Source of the DNA: Planctomycetota bacterium
GTDB lineage: Bacteria; Planctomycetota; GCA-002687715; DRQF01
NCBI GenBank assembly: GCA_015485455.1
Contig: WFTN01000381.1
Coordinates: 1 to 6,578 of the forward strand
DNA: 6,578 nucleotides
Direction of reading: 5' to 3'
The notes beneath the pieces are model-generated. The model saw nothing but the letters and a program-made list of their open reading frames with translations. It was not told the DNA's origin and did no database searches. Shown here in pieces: positions 1 through 6,578 of the stretch. Position numbers and translations under genes: made by a program. Position 1 is the first letter of the stretch. Each line of letters starts with the position of its first letter.

Positions 1-426
1 CTCAATAGCAGAGCGGAGATCGCTGATTTTTTGATCAACCTTGTCATCTCTCCGATTGAGGAGGATTTTGAGAAGTTGGGTCAGATTCGAAATCAGCTTT
101 TGTTGACGATTGATGGAGGAGAACTTCTGGTCTTGTTCCAAGTCTTGAACAATTGAGTTCATTTGACTTTCAACACCCATAGCGTCGATGGAATCGATAC
201 CTTTTCCTAAGAGGTCAGCTGAGAAGTCCCGGCCTTCCTTTTTGAATCGGTCTCTCAGACGAGTCATCGAGTTCTTGAGGCTGAGGAGCCTTCGGTTGAG
301 AGAGCGTTGCTCCGTCATGATGGCTTGCATTTCCTTGAAGTCGTTCTGCCCGATGAGGGAGCTGGACAAGGAAACGAGCAGCATGAAGAAAAGCGAGAGA
401 GTCGAGGTTTTTGAGTTATTCATCAT
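1..426 (-). CDS. Secreted helical/coiled-coil protein, C-terminus outside the window
   Basis: The frame is open from an ATG at 426-424 to the left window edge, giving 142 codons without a stop. An in-frame TAG lies 36 bp upstream, and no ATG, GTG or TTG codon lies between it and this start. The next codon is also ATG (423-421), so either could be used; a weak GGCGGA lies 3 nt before the first. Residues 1-26 form a likely Sec signal peptide (polar N-S-K-T-S-T head, L-S-L-F-F-M-L-L-V-S-L core, cleavage probably near S-L-I-G before Q27). The mature part is almost all charged and amphipathic helix, with candidate coiled-coil segments at about 29-62 and 85-142. The stretch from Q-Q-K-L at 108 to E142 resembles the C-terminal helices of the preceding DUF4175-like protein. 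It follows that gene by 61 bp without a terminator, so co-transcription is likely. No catalytic motif is seen and the function is unknown. Confidence 0.8.
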   Translation of the reverse strand, partial: MMNNSKTSTLSLFFMLLVSLSSSLIGQNDFKEMQAIMTEQRSLNRRLLSLKNSMTRLRDRFKKEGRDFSADLLGKGIDSIDAMGVESQMNSIVQDLEQDQKFSSINRQQKLISNLTQLLKILLNRRDDKVDQKISDLRSAIE

Positions 427-487
427 GTTTCCGCCGGGGCTGGTGCTTACAGTCTTCTAAACGAACGAGATGGCTCAAAGTCCTGGC
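427..487 (-). other. Intergenic gap without terminator or clear promoter
   Basis: This 61-bp spacer is the longest non-coding stretch in the window. I see no GC-rich hairpin followed by a T-run in the direction of transcription and no convincing -35/-10 pair. It therefore does not break the operon as far as can be seen. A weak internal promoter cannot be excluded by eye. Confidence 0.5.
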
Positions 488-2800
488 TTACTTGGCAATC
501 TTTTTGATTCGATTCTGCAAGCCTTTCTCTAATTCGATAATATCTTTCAAACTCTGGATAACGTCTTGGAAATCTTCCCAATCCGCCATTTTGTCCAAAA
601 TCACTCGGATTCGCTCTAAAAGTTTTTGTTGAAGGAGTTTAGACGCCTTTAGGTGATCCCACCGTTTGTCTTTGTTGGCTTCATCGAACCCTAATCTCAA
701 AGAAACGTTCAAAGCGGACGTTTGCTCTTTTGCTGTTTGAAGCAAGAGATCCATGAGCAAGGCTAGTTTACCCATGGGTTCGCTGTCGTTGATCAGAGCA
801 CGCTGCTTGGGAAGGACTTCTGCCACAAACTCCATGTGTGAGCCTTCTTGGCGGCGGTGAATTCCACAGATCTCTGAGATGAGGGCAGCTGTCAGATTCG
901 AGTTGTCAATACGATTGAAGAGGTAGCCATCAAAAATGCGAAGGAAACCACGGCAGGACTCATTCAATCCCGACGTTAAGAGAGCATGGGAAGAGATGAA
1001 TCCTTGGATTTCGTCTTCTATTTTTCTTTGATCGAGGCTCTCATAGTTGGCGACCAAGAGTTCTAATTCGTCTTGTTTTGTGGCCAAGCTCTCTTCGATT
1101 CGAGTGAGCTGACCCTTGATCCTGATTTGGCTTCGGGTGAGGTCTCTTTGGATCTCCCCTGCCTCTCGAATGTTCAGAACGATCAGGCTAGGGTAAACCG
1201 TCGAATTGGGTCCACCATCGAGTATAGTCGAGCGGGTGTCGGTCGCTGTCAATTTCAAGAATAGCCGATCACCAACTTGTACGGGAGAAAGAGCCCCTTC
1301 CCTCGTTATCTTGAATTGGTCCACTTCGATGGGGGAGAACACTGACACTTCTCGCTGGTCCGATTCTATTCTCTTTTCATCGGCGGCGAATCTTTTGCCG
1401 CCAGCGAAAAGTCCTCCTCTGCTTCCGTCCCAATTCATTGCGATTTCCCCAACTTGGTAGTCATCGACGACTCTAAATTTTAGGGGGAGAAGTGCTATGG
1501 GAGTCACGTCAACGGTGGACGTGTCTGGACGTTCAATCGCGATGTCAGGAGCGACGTCTGGTTGGGCACTGATGTTGAAGTTGGGGGCGCTGGTGCTCGG
1601 AGTCCCATTTGCCCCAATCAACTGATAGGTGTAAAAATGATCAGCTTCTAAGAGGTACTTCCAAAGAAAAACACGCCCACCCTCGTCAGCGGATTGCAGC
1701 ACCAAGGGATGCTCAACGTCTTCATCGACGATGATTTCGAATCTCGAAACCTCGTTAGAAGTCTTGAAATACATCTCAATGTTGGTGCCTTTGGGGCCGA
1801 CAATATTGTACTCCCTTACGTCCTTGCGATCTTCCTTTCCCACTGCATTGATGTATGCGGGATAGTCGTAGTTAACTAAGAGTTCTTCGACTTTGGGTGC
1901 CGTTCGTACATGAACCGTGAAGTAAGGATGTTCGTCGTTATCGTCTCCGCCTTCCAGGTAGAATTCAAAAGATTCACGAACCCTCCCGAAGCGGTGCTCA
2001 AAAATGTCGCTGTCAAGACGCCTCGCAATTTCGATGGTGATAGCGCGGTCTTCATCGATCCGTGGATTAGGGTATTTATGCAGTTTCACCGCATTCGGAA
2101 CGATGCCTTTGGCTTGAGCTTCAATGATCAGAATTGAACCTTCAGGGACCCAAACTTCATAGTCACCTTCTTCATTTACTTCGTAGCGGTATTGATTTAG
2201 GTTCACGATTCTTACGTCAAGCACTGTGTCTGCGGGCCAGATTTCATCGCCCAGAAGAAGGCAACGGTTGAACCACAATCGTGCGTGCTGGGGAAGAGCC
2301 ACACCATAGCTCAGGACGGAGAGAGCCAAGACAAGAGCTAACATGGCGGGGCGGAGCAGAGGTCTTGCGGTCACGGAATTGCGAAAATCCAAAGGCAAGT
2401 ATCTCTCATTTGCTTGCGCTACCGTCGCGGCAATCATGGATTTAGACTCTGATGTCGCACCATCCTCCAATTCACGAGCCAATTGAATCGCGGAAATGAG
2501 ACCGTCATCGAAATTTGGGTTCTTGGACTGAACGTGAAGGGCCACGGCGTCGTCACTGAGTCTTAAGCTAAATGGCCGTATCAAGGAAAGATAGGCCCCC
2601 CGTACCATGACAAAGATCATGGCCAAGAGGACGGTGGCTCGGGCACCCCATGGCAAGTGGAAAAGCCAATCGAGGACAAAGGAAGCCGTGATGACCAGAC
2701 AGGCTGAGACCAAGAACAGGCATAAAGAGTTAGCCACAAGTAGCAGCCGAATTCGACTGCGCACTTGTGCAAGCTTGGTGATAAGAGGATTTGTTTCCAT
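488..2800 (-). CDS. DUF4175-like membrane-anchored protein with large periplasmic region
   Basis: This complete 770-residue protein runs from an ATG 18 bp after the previous stop to a TAA. No good Shine-Dalgarno sequence precedes the ATG; the upstream stretch is A-rich. Hydrophobic segments lie at about 19-43, 54-73 and 149-169. The positive charges before the first segment and after the second predict N-in topology, with residues 170-770 outside the cytoplasm. The N-terminal layout resembles DUF4175-type proteins: D-W-L-F-H-L-P at 44-50, the D-D-G-L-I-S-A-I block at 98-105, and W-F-N-R...W-P-A-D-T at 176-192. Beta-rich Ig-like segments follow, with Y-D-Y-P-A-Y at 310-315 and a V-V-D-D-Y turn at 444-448. 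From about 545 to the end it is helical and charged, probably coiled coil, including W-E-D-F-Q-D-V-I at 741-748. No enzymatic motif is visible. The role is unknown; an envelope scaffold is inferred from topology and neighbours. The family name rests on pattern recognition only. Confidence 0.8.
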   Translation of the reverse strand: METNPLITKLAQVRSRIRLLLVANSLCLFLVSACLVITASFVLDWLFHLPWGARATVLLAMIFVMVRGAYLSLIRPFSLRLSDDAVALHVQSKNPNFDDGLISAIQLARELEDGATSESKSMIAATVAQANERYLPLDFRNSVTARPLLRPAMLALVLALSVLSYGVALPQHARLWFNRCLLLGDEIWPADTVLDVRIVNLNQYRYEVNEEGDYEVWVPEGSILIIEAQAKGIVPNAVKLHKYPNPRIDEDRAITIEIARRLDSDIFEHRFGRVRESFEFYLEGGDDNDEHPYFTVHVRTAPKVEELLVNYDYPAYINAVGKEDRKDVREYNIVGPKGTNIEMYFKTSNEVSRFEIIVDEDVEHPLVLQSADEGGRVFLWKYLLEADHFYTYQLIGANGTPSTSAPNFNISAQPDVAPDIAIERPDTSTVDVTPIALLPLKFRVVDDYQVGEIAMNWDGSRGGLFAGGKRFAADEKRIESDQREVSVFSPIEVDQFKITREGALSPVQVGDRLFLKLTATDTRSTILDGGPNSTVYPSLIVLNIREAGEIQRDLTRSQIRIKGQLTRIEESLATKQDELELLVANYESLDQRKIEDEIQGFISSHALLTSGLNESCRGFLRIFDGYLFNRIDNSNLTAALISEICGIHRRQEGSHMEFVAEVLPKQRALINDSEPMGKLALLMDLLLQTAKEQTSALNVSLRLGFDEANKDKRWDHLKASKLLQQKLLERIRVILDKMADWEDFQDVIQSLKDIIELEKGLQNRIKKIAK

Positions 2801-2818
2801 TTTTTGGTTGTTCTCGAA

Positions 2819-3985
2819 TCAGCGTTGAAAGATGGGCAAATAGCGGTGTGGAATTTGTAAGATAATGGCGCCCACTGCAGTTCCGAAAATATCTCCAGGA
2901 CCAGGGTCGTTGCGCCAGGAACCGTTGGCTTGTTGGTTGCTCAGAAGTTCGTTTCTCATTCTTGGCCAATAGAAATCTTCCCAAACACCTACATGTTTTT
3001 GGTTGTCACTGGCGATGAACATGACCTGTGCCGCATAGTAGTGTCCATACCAGTAGAAATAGGAAGGATATTTCTCTTGAGCTCTTGACTTGAGGCTCGT
3101 GATTCGACGCTTGAGCCAACGGATTCCTGGCTTAAGAAGGTCATCGTCATAATAGCCAGCGTGAATAAGGGAGGCTAAACCAGCAGAAGCAAGGGCGAAA
3201 CTGACCCGCGTTTGTTGTTGGTCAATCTGATAGCGAAATGCGCCTTTCTTCAGTCCACTTGTATGGGCCGAACGACGAATGTAATCATAGGCGTGAGAGA
3301 TCGTCGAACGTGGCACTTGAATGCCAACGTTTCTAGCGGCTCTTAGTGCCATCAATTGACAGACGGCAATGGACATATCAGAATCAGGTGCATAGGGGCG
3401 ATAGCGCCAAGCCCCTTGGGCGTTTTGTGTTTCAACCGTCAGATCGATGGCGTGTTGAAGTTTTGCTTGAAGATCAGGCTGGCGTGTCATGCCGTAGATT
3501 TCGGCGAGAAACAGAGAGGCAAAAGCGTGACTGTACATGCGTGTCTCATGGGCCGAAATGAAGCCGGTGTCTTCGTCAACGCAAGAAAGCACGAATTCCA
3601 AACCCCGTTCCACCACATGCCCATACTTACCACGGCCTGGGAGATGCCCTCCGGACAAAAAAGCCATGAGCGCAAGGGCTGTGACGCCTACATGGGGCTT
3701 GTTGGCCTCTGTAAGCTCATAACGATCGTTGAACTTGAACCCTACGTCTTGAAGCCATCCGCCACTGGCGCCATCTTGATGCTCAGCCAGATAGGAAAGA
3801 GCCCGTGCGATGCCGTCCTGAACTTGGGGATCTCTTTCTTGATTCCCCAAGACTGTGGTGATGCCCGAGATAGCAGCCCCTGTGGCTCTCGGAGGTAAAT
3901 CCTTGCTCGGTCTATCCACTGACGCTGTGAGCACCAGCACCAACACCAAGCAGAGAGAACTGACAACGGCCTTCATTTTCTTCAT
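2819..3985 (-). CDS. Secreted prenyltransferase/squalene-oxidase-repeat (terpene-cyclase-like) protein
   Basis: This complete 388-residue protein starts at an ATG that overlaps the upstream TGA (ATGA) and sits 8 nt after a GAAGGTG Shine-Dalgarno-like sequence. Residues 1-22 look like a Sec signal peptide: a K-K-M-K head, a Leu/Val-rich core and a T-A-S end. The rest is a series of helix pairs with Q-x-x-x-G-x-W turns typical of the alpha/alpha-barrel of squalene-hopene cyclase and prenyltransferase beta subunits. Repeats lie near 57-80, 97-111, 122-165, 175-216, 227-275, 285-325 and 336-378. With one barrel it is much shorter than true squalene-hopene cyclases (about 630 residues). The cyclase DxDD acid motif is replaced by D-S-D-M at 201-204, and no prenyltransferase zinc site is evident. 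It is therefore probably not a standard cyclase. A binding or structural envelope role is inferred, and its substrate is unknown. The ending L-P-I-F-Q-R is, to my recollection, characteristic of planctomycete homologues. Confidence 0.88.
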   Translation of the reverse strand: MKKMKAVVSSLCLVLVLVLTASVDRPSKDLPPRATGAAISGITTVLGNQERDPQVQDGIARALSYLAEHQDGASGGWLQDVGFKFNDRYELTEANKPHVGVTALALMAFLSGGHLPGRGKYGHVVERGLEFVLSCVDEDTGFISAHETRMYSHAFASLFLAEIYGMTRQPDLQAKLQHAIDLTVETQNAQGAWRYRPYAPDSDMSIAVCQLMALRAARNVGIQVPRSTISHAYDYIRRSAHTSGLKKGAFRYQIDQQQTRVSFALASAGLASLIHAGYYDDDLLKPGIRWLKRRITSLKSRAQEKYPSYFYWYGHYYAAQVMFIASDNQKHVGVWEDFYWPRMRNELLSNQQANGSWRNDPGPGDIFGTAVGAIILQIPHRYLPIFQR

Positions 3986-6578
3986 GGCTTAAACACCTTC
4001 AATACGGGCCCATCACTGACGACCAAGTGGCCATTTAATAGTTGCACTTCGGGAACGTGGTTGGACCGCCGTGAGCTCAATCTGATCTCAGATTCTATTT
4101 TGCCGCTTTCCCTGTCGACTAAATAGAGGGTTGTCGCTTTTCGCGTTGCGCGTGTTCCCCGGCGATGTTCGACCACGCGAAGAACGACCCCTTGTTGAAA
4201 TGGGAAGGAAGCAAGGAGCCTGTTGCCGGTGAAGTTGGTTGAACGCCATCGGATCGAATTCGTTTTCATGGCGGATTCTTCGAGATTGTAAGCACTGCGA
4301 CGACCGGACAACTGTAATTTGATGGTGAACAGGCTTGTTCCTGCCACTTGGGGAGAGCCGAAAATTGAGGTGAACCGACCTAATTTCTGTTTGGTTAGGG
4401 CAGTGCCACTTAGGTTGTCGATGACCAGGAGGATTTTGGGGGCTTTCCTACCCTGACCGTCTAGTTTGTAGATCGTATGCCAGGGGGTGCCTTGGTAAAA
4501 CCTCACTCGGGATGCGCCAATTTTACGGCGCCATTTCGTTCTCCCAGTGGCGGGGTCACGAGATGTCAGTTCCCGAGAGCTACTTCGCTGAGCGTTCGGT
4601 ATGCTAATGAGACAATCATCTGCTGCTAAAATCGGAGTGCAACCATCGTCGTAGTCAGCACCTTCAGGCCAGGCCGGTGAGTTCTCTAAAGTGAATCCAT
4701 CCAAAACCATGCAAGTCAAACGACTTTCTAGAGGAATCATGATCCAACGTTGGCCACACTGAATTCCCTCCGACCGCGTCACACCATCCATGATTCTCTG
4801 GGCAATCACGCTGCCGTCCTCAATGCTCAGGGCACGAAGCCGAAAGTTGACGGCGAAGCCACTGATTTCAAAGGTGACATAGACCTTACCCTGGCCAGCG
4901 GCCAACCCCGTGATTTCGAGTTCTTCCGCCGGATGCCTCCATAGCTCATCGCCGGTATGGGGATCGAGACCAATGATGCCATCGTCGACATTGATGATAA
5001 GCAGGCCATCGTACCAGAATACGTCTCCTTCGGAGATGCGAGCGTGGGCATCGATACTCCAAATCTTCTTGCCGTCTTGGAGATCGAATGCCAATAATTT
5101 TCGATTCATTTGGGCGAGAACAATGTTCTCTTCATCACCGGTCCGACGACCTCGTCCTTTAACCAACTTCCATGAATCTGTGCCATTCGCCAAGCCTTCT
5201 TGCCAAACAAGGTTGGCATTCAAACCAAAAGATTGAAGGGGGAGAGGGCGGATCCTATTCCTCAACCCCAAGCCATCTAGCTTTTCTTGGGCGTGGGCTA
5301 TGAGTGAGGGGTCGTCCACCTCATGAGGGCCAAGTTTTGCCAAGCGGCCCCAGGCGTCCATTGCACTTTGAGGCCGACCTAAGGCTTCAAAAGACTGGGC
5401 TAAGAGAGCTAAGGGAGAACCCGTGACTTTGCCAAACTTAGCGAAGAATTCTTGGATGCCTTTGGCTGCCGCGCCGTATTCTCTGTTGGCGAATTGATGC
5501 TTCGATATTTCACTGTAGGCCTGGGAAATGGTTTCAGCATTGGGATAGCGCTCCACGAGTTTACGTAAGGGACGAATATCTCCCTTTGACCGACTCATTT
5601 CCAAAAGTCGCTTAGCCTCGCGATCGTAGATGGCGTAGACAGAGCGTCCATGCTTAGTAATCAATCTTTCAATTTGCCCGTAGCCATATTCCCAGGCTGT
5701 TGAAGAACCAATCGCGTCTTCCGGCCAACGGGAAAGTAAATCTTGCAAGAGTCGAATGGCTACTTGAGGTTTTCCCATTTGCTCTTCAAAAGCTGCTGCA
5801 ACCGCAGTGGCTAAGAAACCAGCATTGGGGTAGCGGCGCCGTTTTGCTTCAGGAACTTCCCCGCGAAACAAAAACTCGTAGTCATAGGGTGTTGACTCAA
5901 AATCTCCCGTCAATTGGGCGTAGGTGTCTTCGAATGTTTTTCGATCTTGCCGATCGAAAGATCTTCTCAGCAGAAGAAAGAGGATCTCTACTTTCTGAAG
6001 AGCAGAGGTGGCGATCTCGCTGGCTTTCAAGTAACAAGTCAAATCATCCAAACCTGTCTTGGCCCGCACCAGTCGGGACTCAGATGCCAATTCCAGGTAG
6101 AGGCGAGATAGGGCTCCTTTCGTCTTGGCTGCCCATTGTCGATCAGCAGCGACGCTGTTCTCAGCCAGCTTCAAAGCCAATTCAAAACTGGCGATTGCGG
6201 CGGAATAGTCTTTCTCTCGCCCTTGGAGTGCAAACTCACCCAAACGAAAATGCGCCTTGATGTCTTGTGGGTTCGCGGCAATCGCTCCCATAAGCATGGC
6301 ACGAACTTTGGGGCGGCTGAAGTAGCAGCGAACCTTTGTTGTTCTGTCATTCGTGGTTGTGGCTGCGGTGACAAAAACACCGTCTTTTTGGGCCAGATTG
6401 CCTAAGTAGTAGCCCTTGCGGCTTTGATTAAACGTAACTTCATCAATGACTCTTTGATCCGCAATAGACCAAATGAGAATCTTTTCTGTTCCCCGATAAT
6501 TCACCGGGGCAATGAGTTTGCCATCCAAAATGATCGGCTTGGCAATGATGCCTGCAGATCGGGTCGACTGTCCGCGCC
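3982..6578 (-). CDS. PQQ-like beta-propeller / TPR protein, N-terminus outside the window
   Basis: The frame is open to the right edge, so the true start lies beyond the window; 864 codons plus a TGA stop are visible. An in-frame TTG at 6528-6526 is not a credible start, because the upstream codons continue the same beta-propeller pattern. Numbering from the first visible codon, residues 1-88 look like the last blades of one propeller. Residues about 91-425 are helical with TPR-like repeats (clear around 102-138, 249-287, 344-382 and 387-417; two begin with Y-P-N-A). Residues about 455-864 form a second PQQ-type propeller, with blade endings such as L-A-F-D-L-Q-D-G-K-K-I-W and G-L-D-P-H-T-G-D-E-L-W. 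No dehydrogenase catalytic signature or haem motif CxxCH is seen, so a scaffold or binding role is likelier than an enzyme. A signal peptide cannot be judged because the N-terminus is missing. It overlaps the next gene by 4 bp. Confidence 0.88.
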   Translation of the reverse strand, partial: RGQSTRSAGIIAKPIILDGKLIAPVNYRGTEKILIWSIADQRVIDEVTFNQSRKGYYLGNLAQKDGVFVTAATTTNDRTTKVRCYFSRPKVRAMLMGAIAANPQDIKAHFRLGEFALQGREKDYSAAIASFELALKLAENSVAADRQWAAKTKGALSRLYLELASESRLVRAKTGLDDLTCYLKASEIATSALQKVEILFLLLRRSFDRQDRKTFEDTYAQLTGDFESTPYDYEFLFRGEVPEAKRRRYPNAGFLATAVAAAFEEQMGKPQVAIRLLQDLLSRWPEDAIGSSTAWEYGYGQIERLITKHGRSVYAIYDREAKRLLEMSRSKGDIRPLRKLVERYPNAETISQAYSEISKHQFANREYGAAAKGIQEFFAKFGKVTGSPLALLAQSFEALGRPQSAMDAWGRLAKLGPHEVDDPSLIAHAQEKLDGLGLRNRIRPLPLQSFGLNANLVWQEGLANGTDSWKLVKGRGRRTGDEENIVLAQMNRKLLAFDLQDGKKIWSIDAHARISEGDVFWYDGLLIINVDDGIIGLDPHTGDELWRHPAEELEITGLAAGQGKVYVTFEISGFAVNFRLRALSIEDGSVIAQRIMDGVTRSEGIQCGQRWIMIPLESRLTCMVLDGFTLENSPAWPEGADYDDGCTPILAADDCLISIPNAQRSSSRELTSRDPATGRTKWRRKIGASRVRFYQGTPWHTIYKLDGQGRKAPKILLVIDNLSGTALTKQKLGRFTSIFGSPQVAGTSLFTIKLQLSGRRSAYNLEESAMKTNSIRWRSTNFTGNRLLASFPFQQGVVLRVVEHRRGTRATRKATTLYLVDRESGKIESEIRLSSRRSNHVPEVQLLNGHLVVSDGPVLKVFKP
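3994..4000 (-). promoter_or_regulatory. Shine-Dalgarno-like site for the squalene-oxidase-repeat gene
   Basis: On the minus strand GAAGGTG lies 8 nt before the ATG at 3985. It is one mismatch from AAGGAG and lies inside the end of the upstream propeller gene. It supports this start and, with the ATGA overlap, suggests re-initiation by ribosomes finishing the upstream gene. It is the best ribosome site in the window; the other two visible starts have weak or no such sequence. Confidence 0.45.

Noticed and set aside
2730..2984. Minus-strand ORF of 84 codons bridging two genes
   Set aside because: It overlaps the end of the alpha-barrel gene and the start of the DUF4175-like gene in another frame. 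Both of those have strong protein-level support, so this is a chance frame.
3356..3898. Plus-strand ORF of 180 codons
   Set aside because: It lies wholly antisense to the conserved squalene-oxidase-repeat gene. Its translation has no domain-like pattern and looks like a shadow frame.
5700..6260. Plus-strand ORF of 186 codons
   Set aside because: It is antisense to the TPR region of the propeller gene. Its composition is low-quality (rich in Arg, Ser, Trp and Gln) and no motif is seen.
6491..6509. Inverted repeat CCCCG...CGGGG as a possible hairpin
   Set aside because: The arms are only 5 bp, it lies inside coding sequence of the propeller gene, and no T-run follows. It is most likely chance.
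6526..6528. TTG as the start of an 848-residue propeller/TPR protein
   Set aside because: The frame stays open to the window edge, and the 16 upstream codons encode beta-propeller-like sequence. The TTG encodes an internal Leu, and the gene is truncated by the window.
488..6578. Possible PQQ-dependent dehydrogenase plus terpene cyclase biosynthetic cluster
   Set aside because: Neither protein shows the expected catalytic residues, the cyclase-like protein is exported and too short, and there are no isoprenoid precursor or tailoring genes in the window.

Overview
The window is a compact stretch of four genes, all on the minus strand, so transcription runs from high to low coordinates. It holds the 3' part of a PQQ-propeller/TPR gene (6578 to 3982), a complete secreted prenyltransferase/squalene-oxidase-repeat gene (3985 to 2819), a complete membrane-anchored DUF4175-like gene (2800 to 488), and the 5' part of a secreted helical, probably coiled-coil gene (426 to 1). 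The spacings are a 4-bp ATGA overlap, 18 bp and 61 bp, with no hairpin terminator and no clear promoter between genes. This looks like one polycistronic operon cut by both window edges. No RNA genes, mobile elements, CRISPR arrays or DNA repeats were seen, and no stretch of 300 bases lacks a gene.

The organism is most likely a planctomycete, or a near relative in the PVC group. This is inferred from protein style, not from a marker gene. The alpha-barrel protein has the features I associate with planctomycete 'terpene cyclase/prenyltransferase-repeat' proteins: R-M-Y-S-H-A-F-A near residue 149, a G-A-W-R-Y-R-P...D-S-D block near 191-203, and a C-terminus ending L-P-I-F-Q-R. The neighbouring large DUF4175-like membrane protein, coiled-coil protein and PQQ/TPR protein fit the same setting. 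Base composition is moderate, and Shine-Dalgarno sequences are weak or absent.

Working model (inference): all products act at or outside the cytoplasmic membrane. The DUF4175-like protein has three N-terminal membrane segments and a periplasmic part of about 600 residues with beta domains and a helical tail. The alpha-barrel protein and the last protein carry Sec-type signal peptides. The propeller/TPR protein looks like a binding scaffold. Together they could form an envelope assembly of unknown function. In planctomycetes such genes often lie near MoxR/DUF58/VWA (Bat-like) genes, but none of those are inside this window. The most interesting points are a helical motif apparently shared by the tail of the DUF4175-like protein and the next protein, and a D-S-D-M sequence in the alpha-barrel protein where class II terpene cyclases have DxDD.
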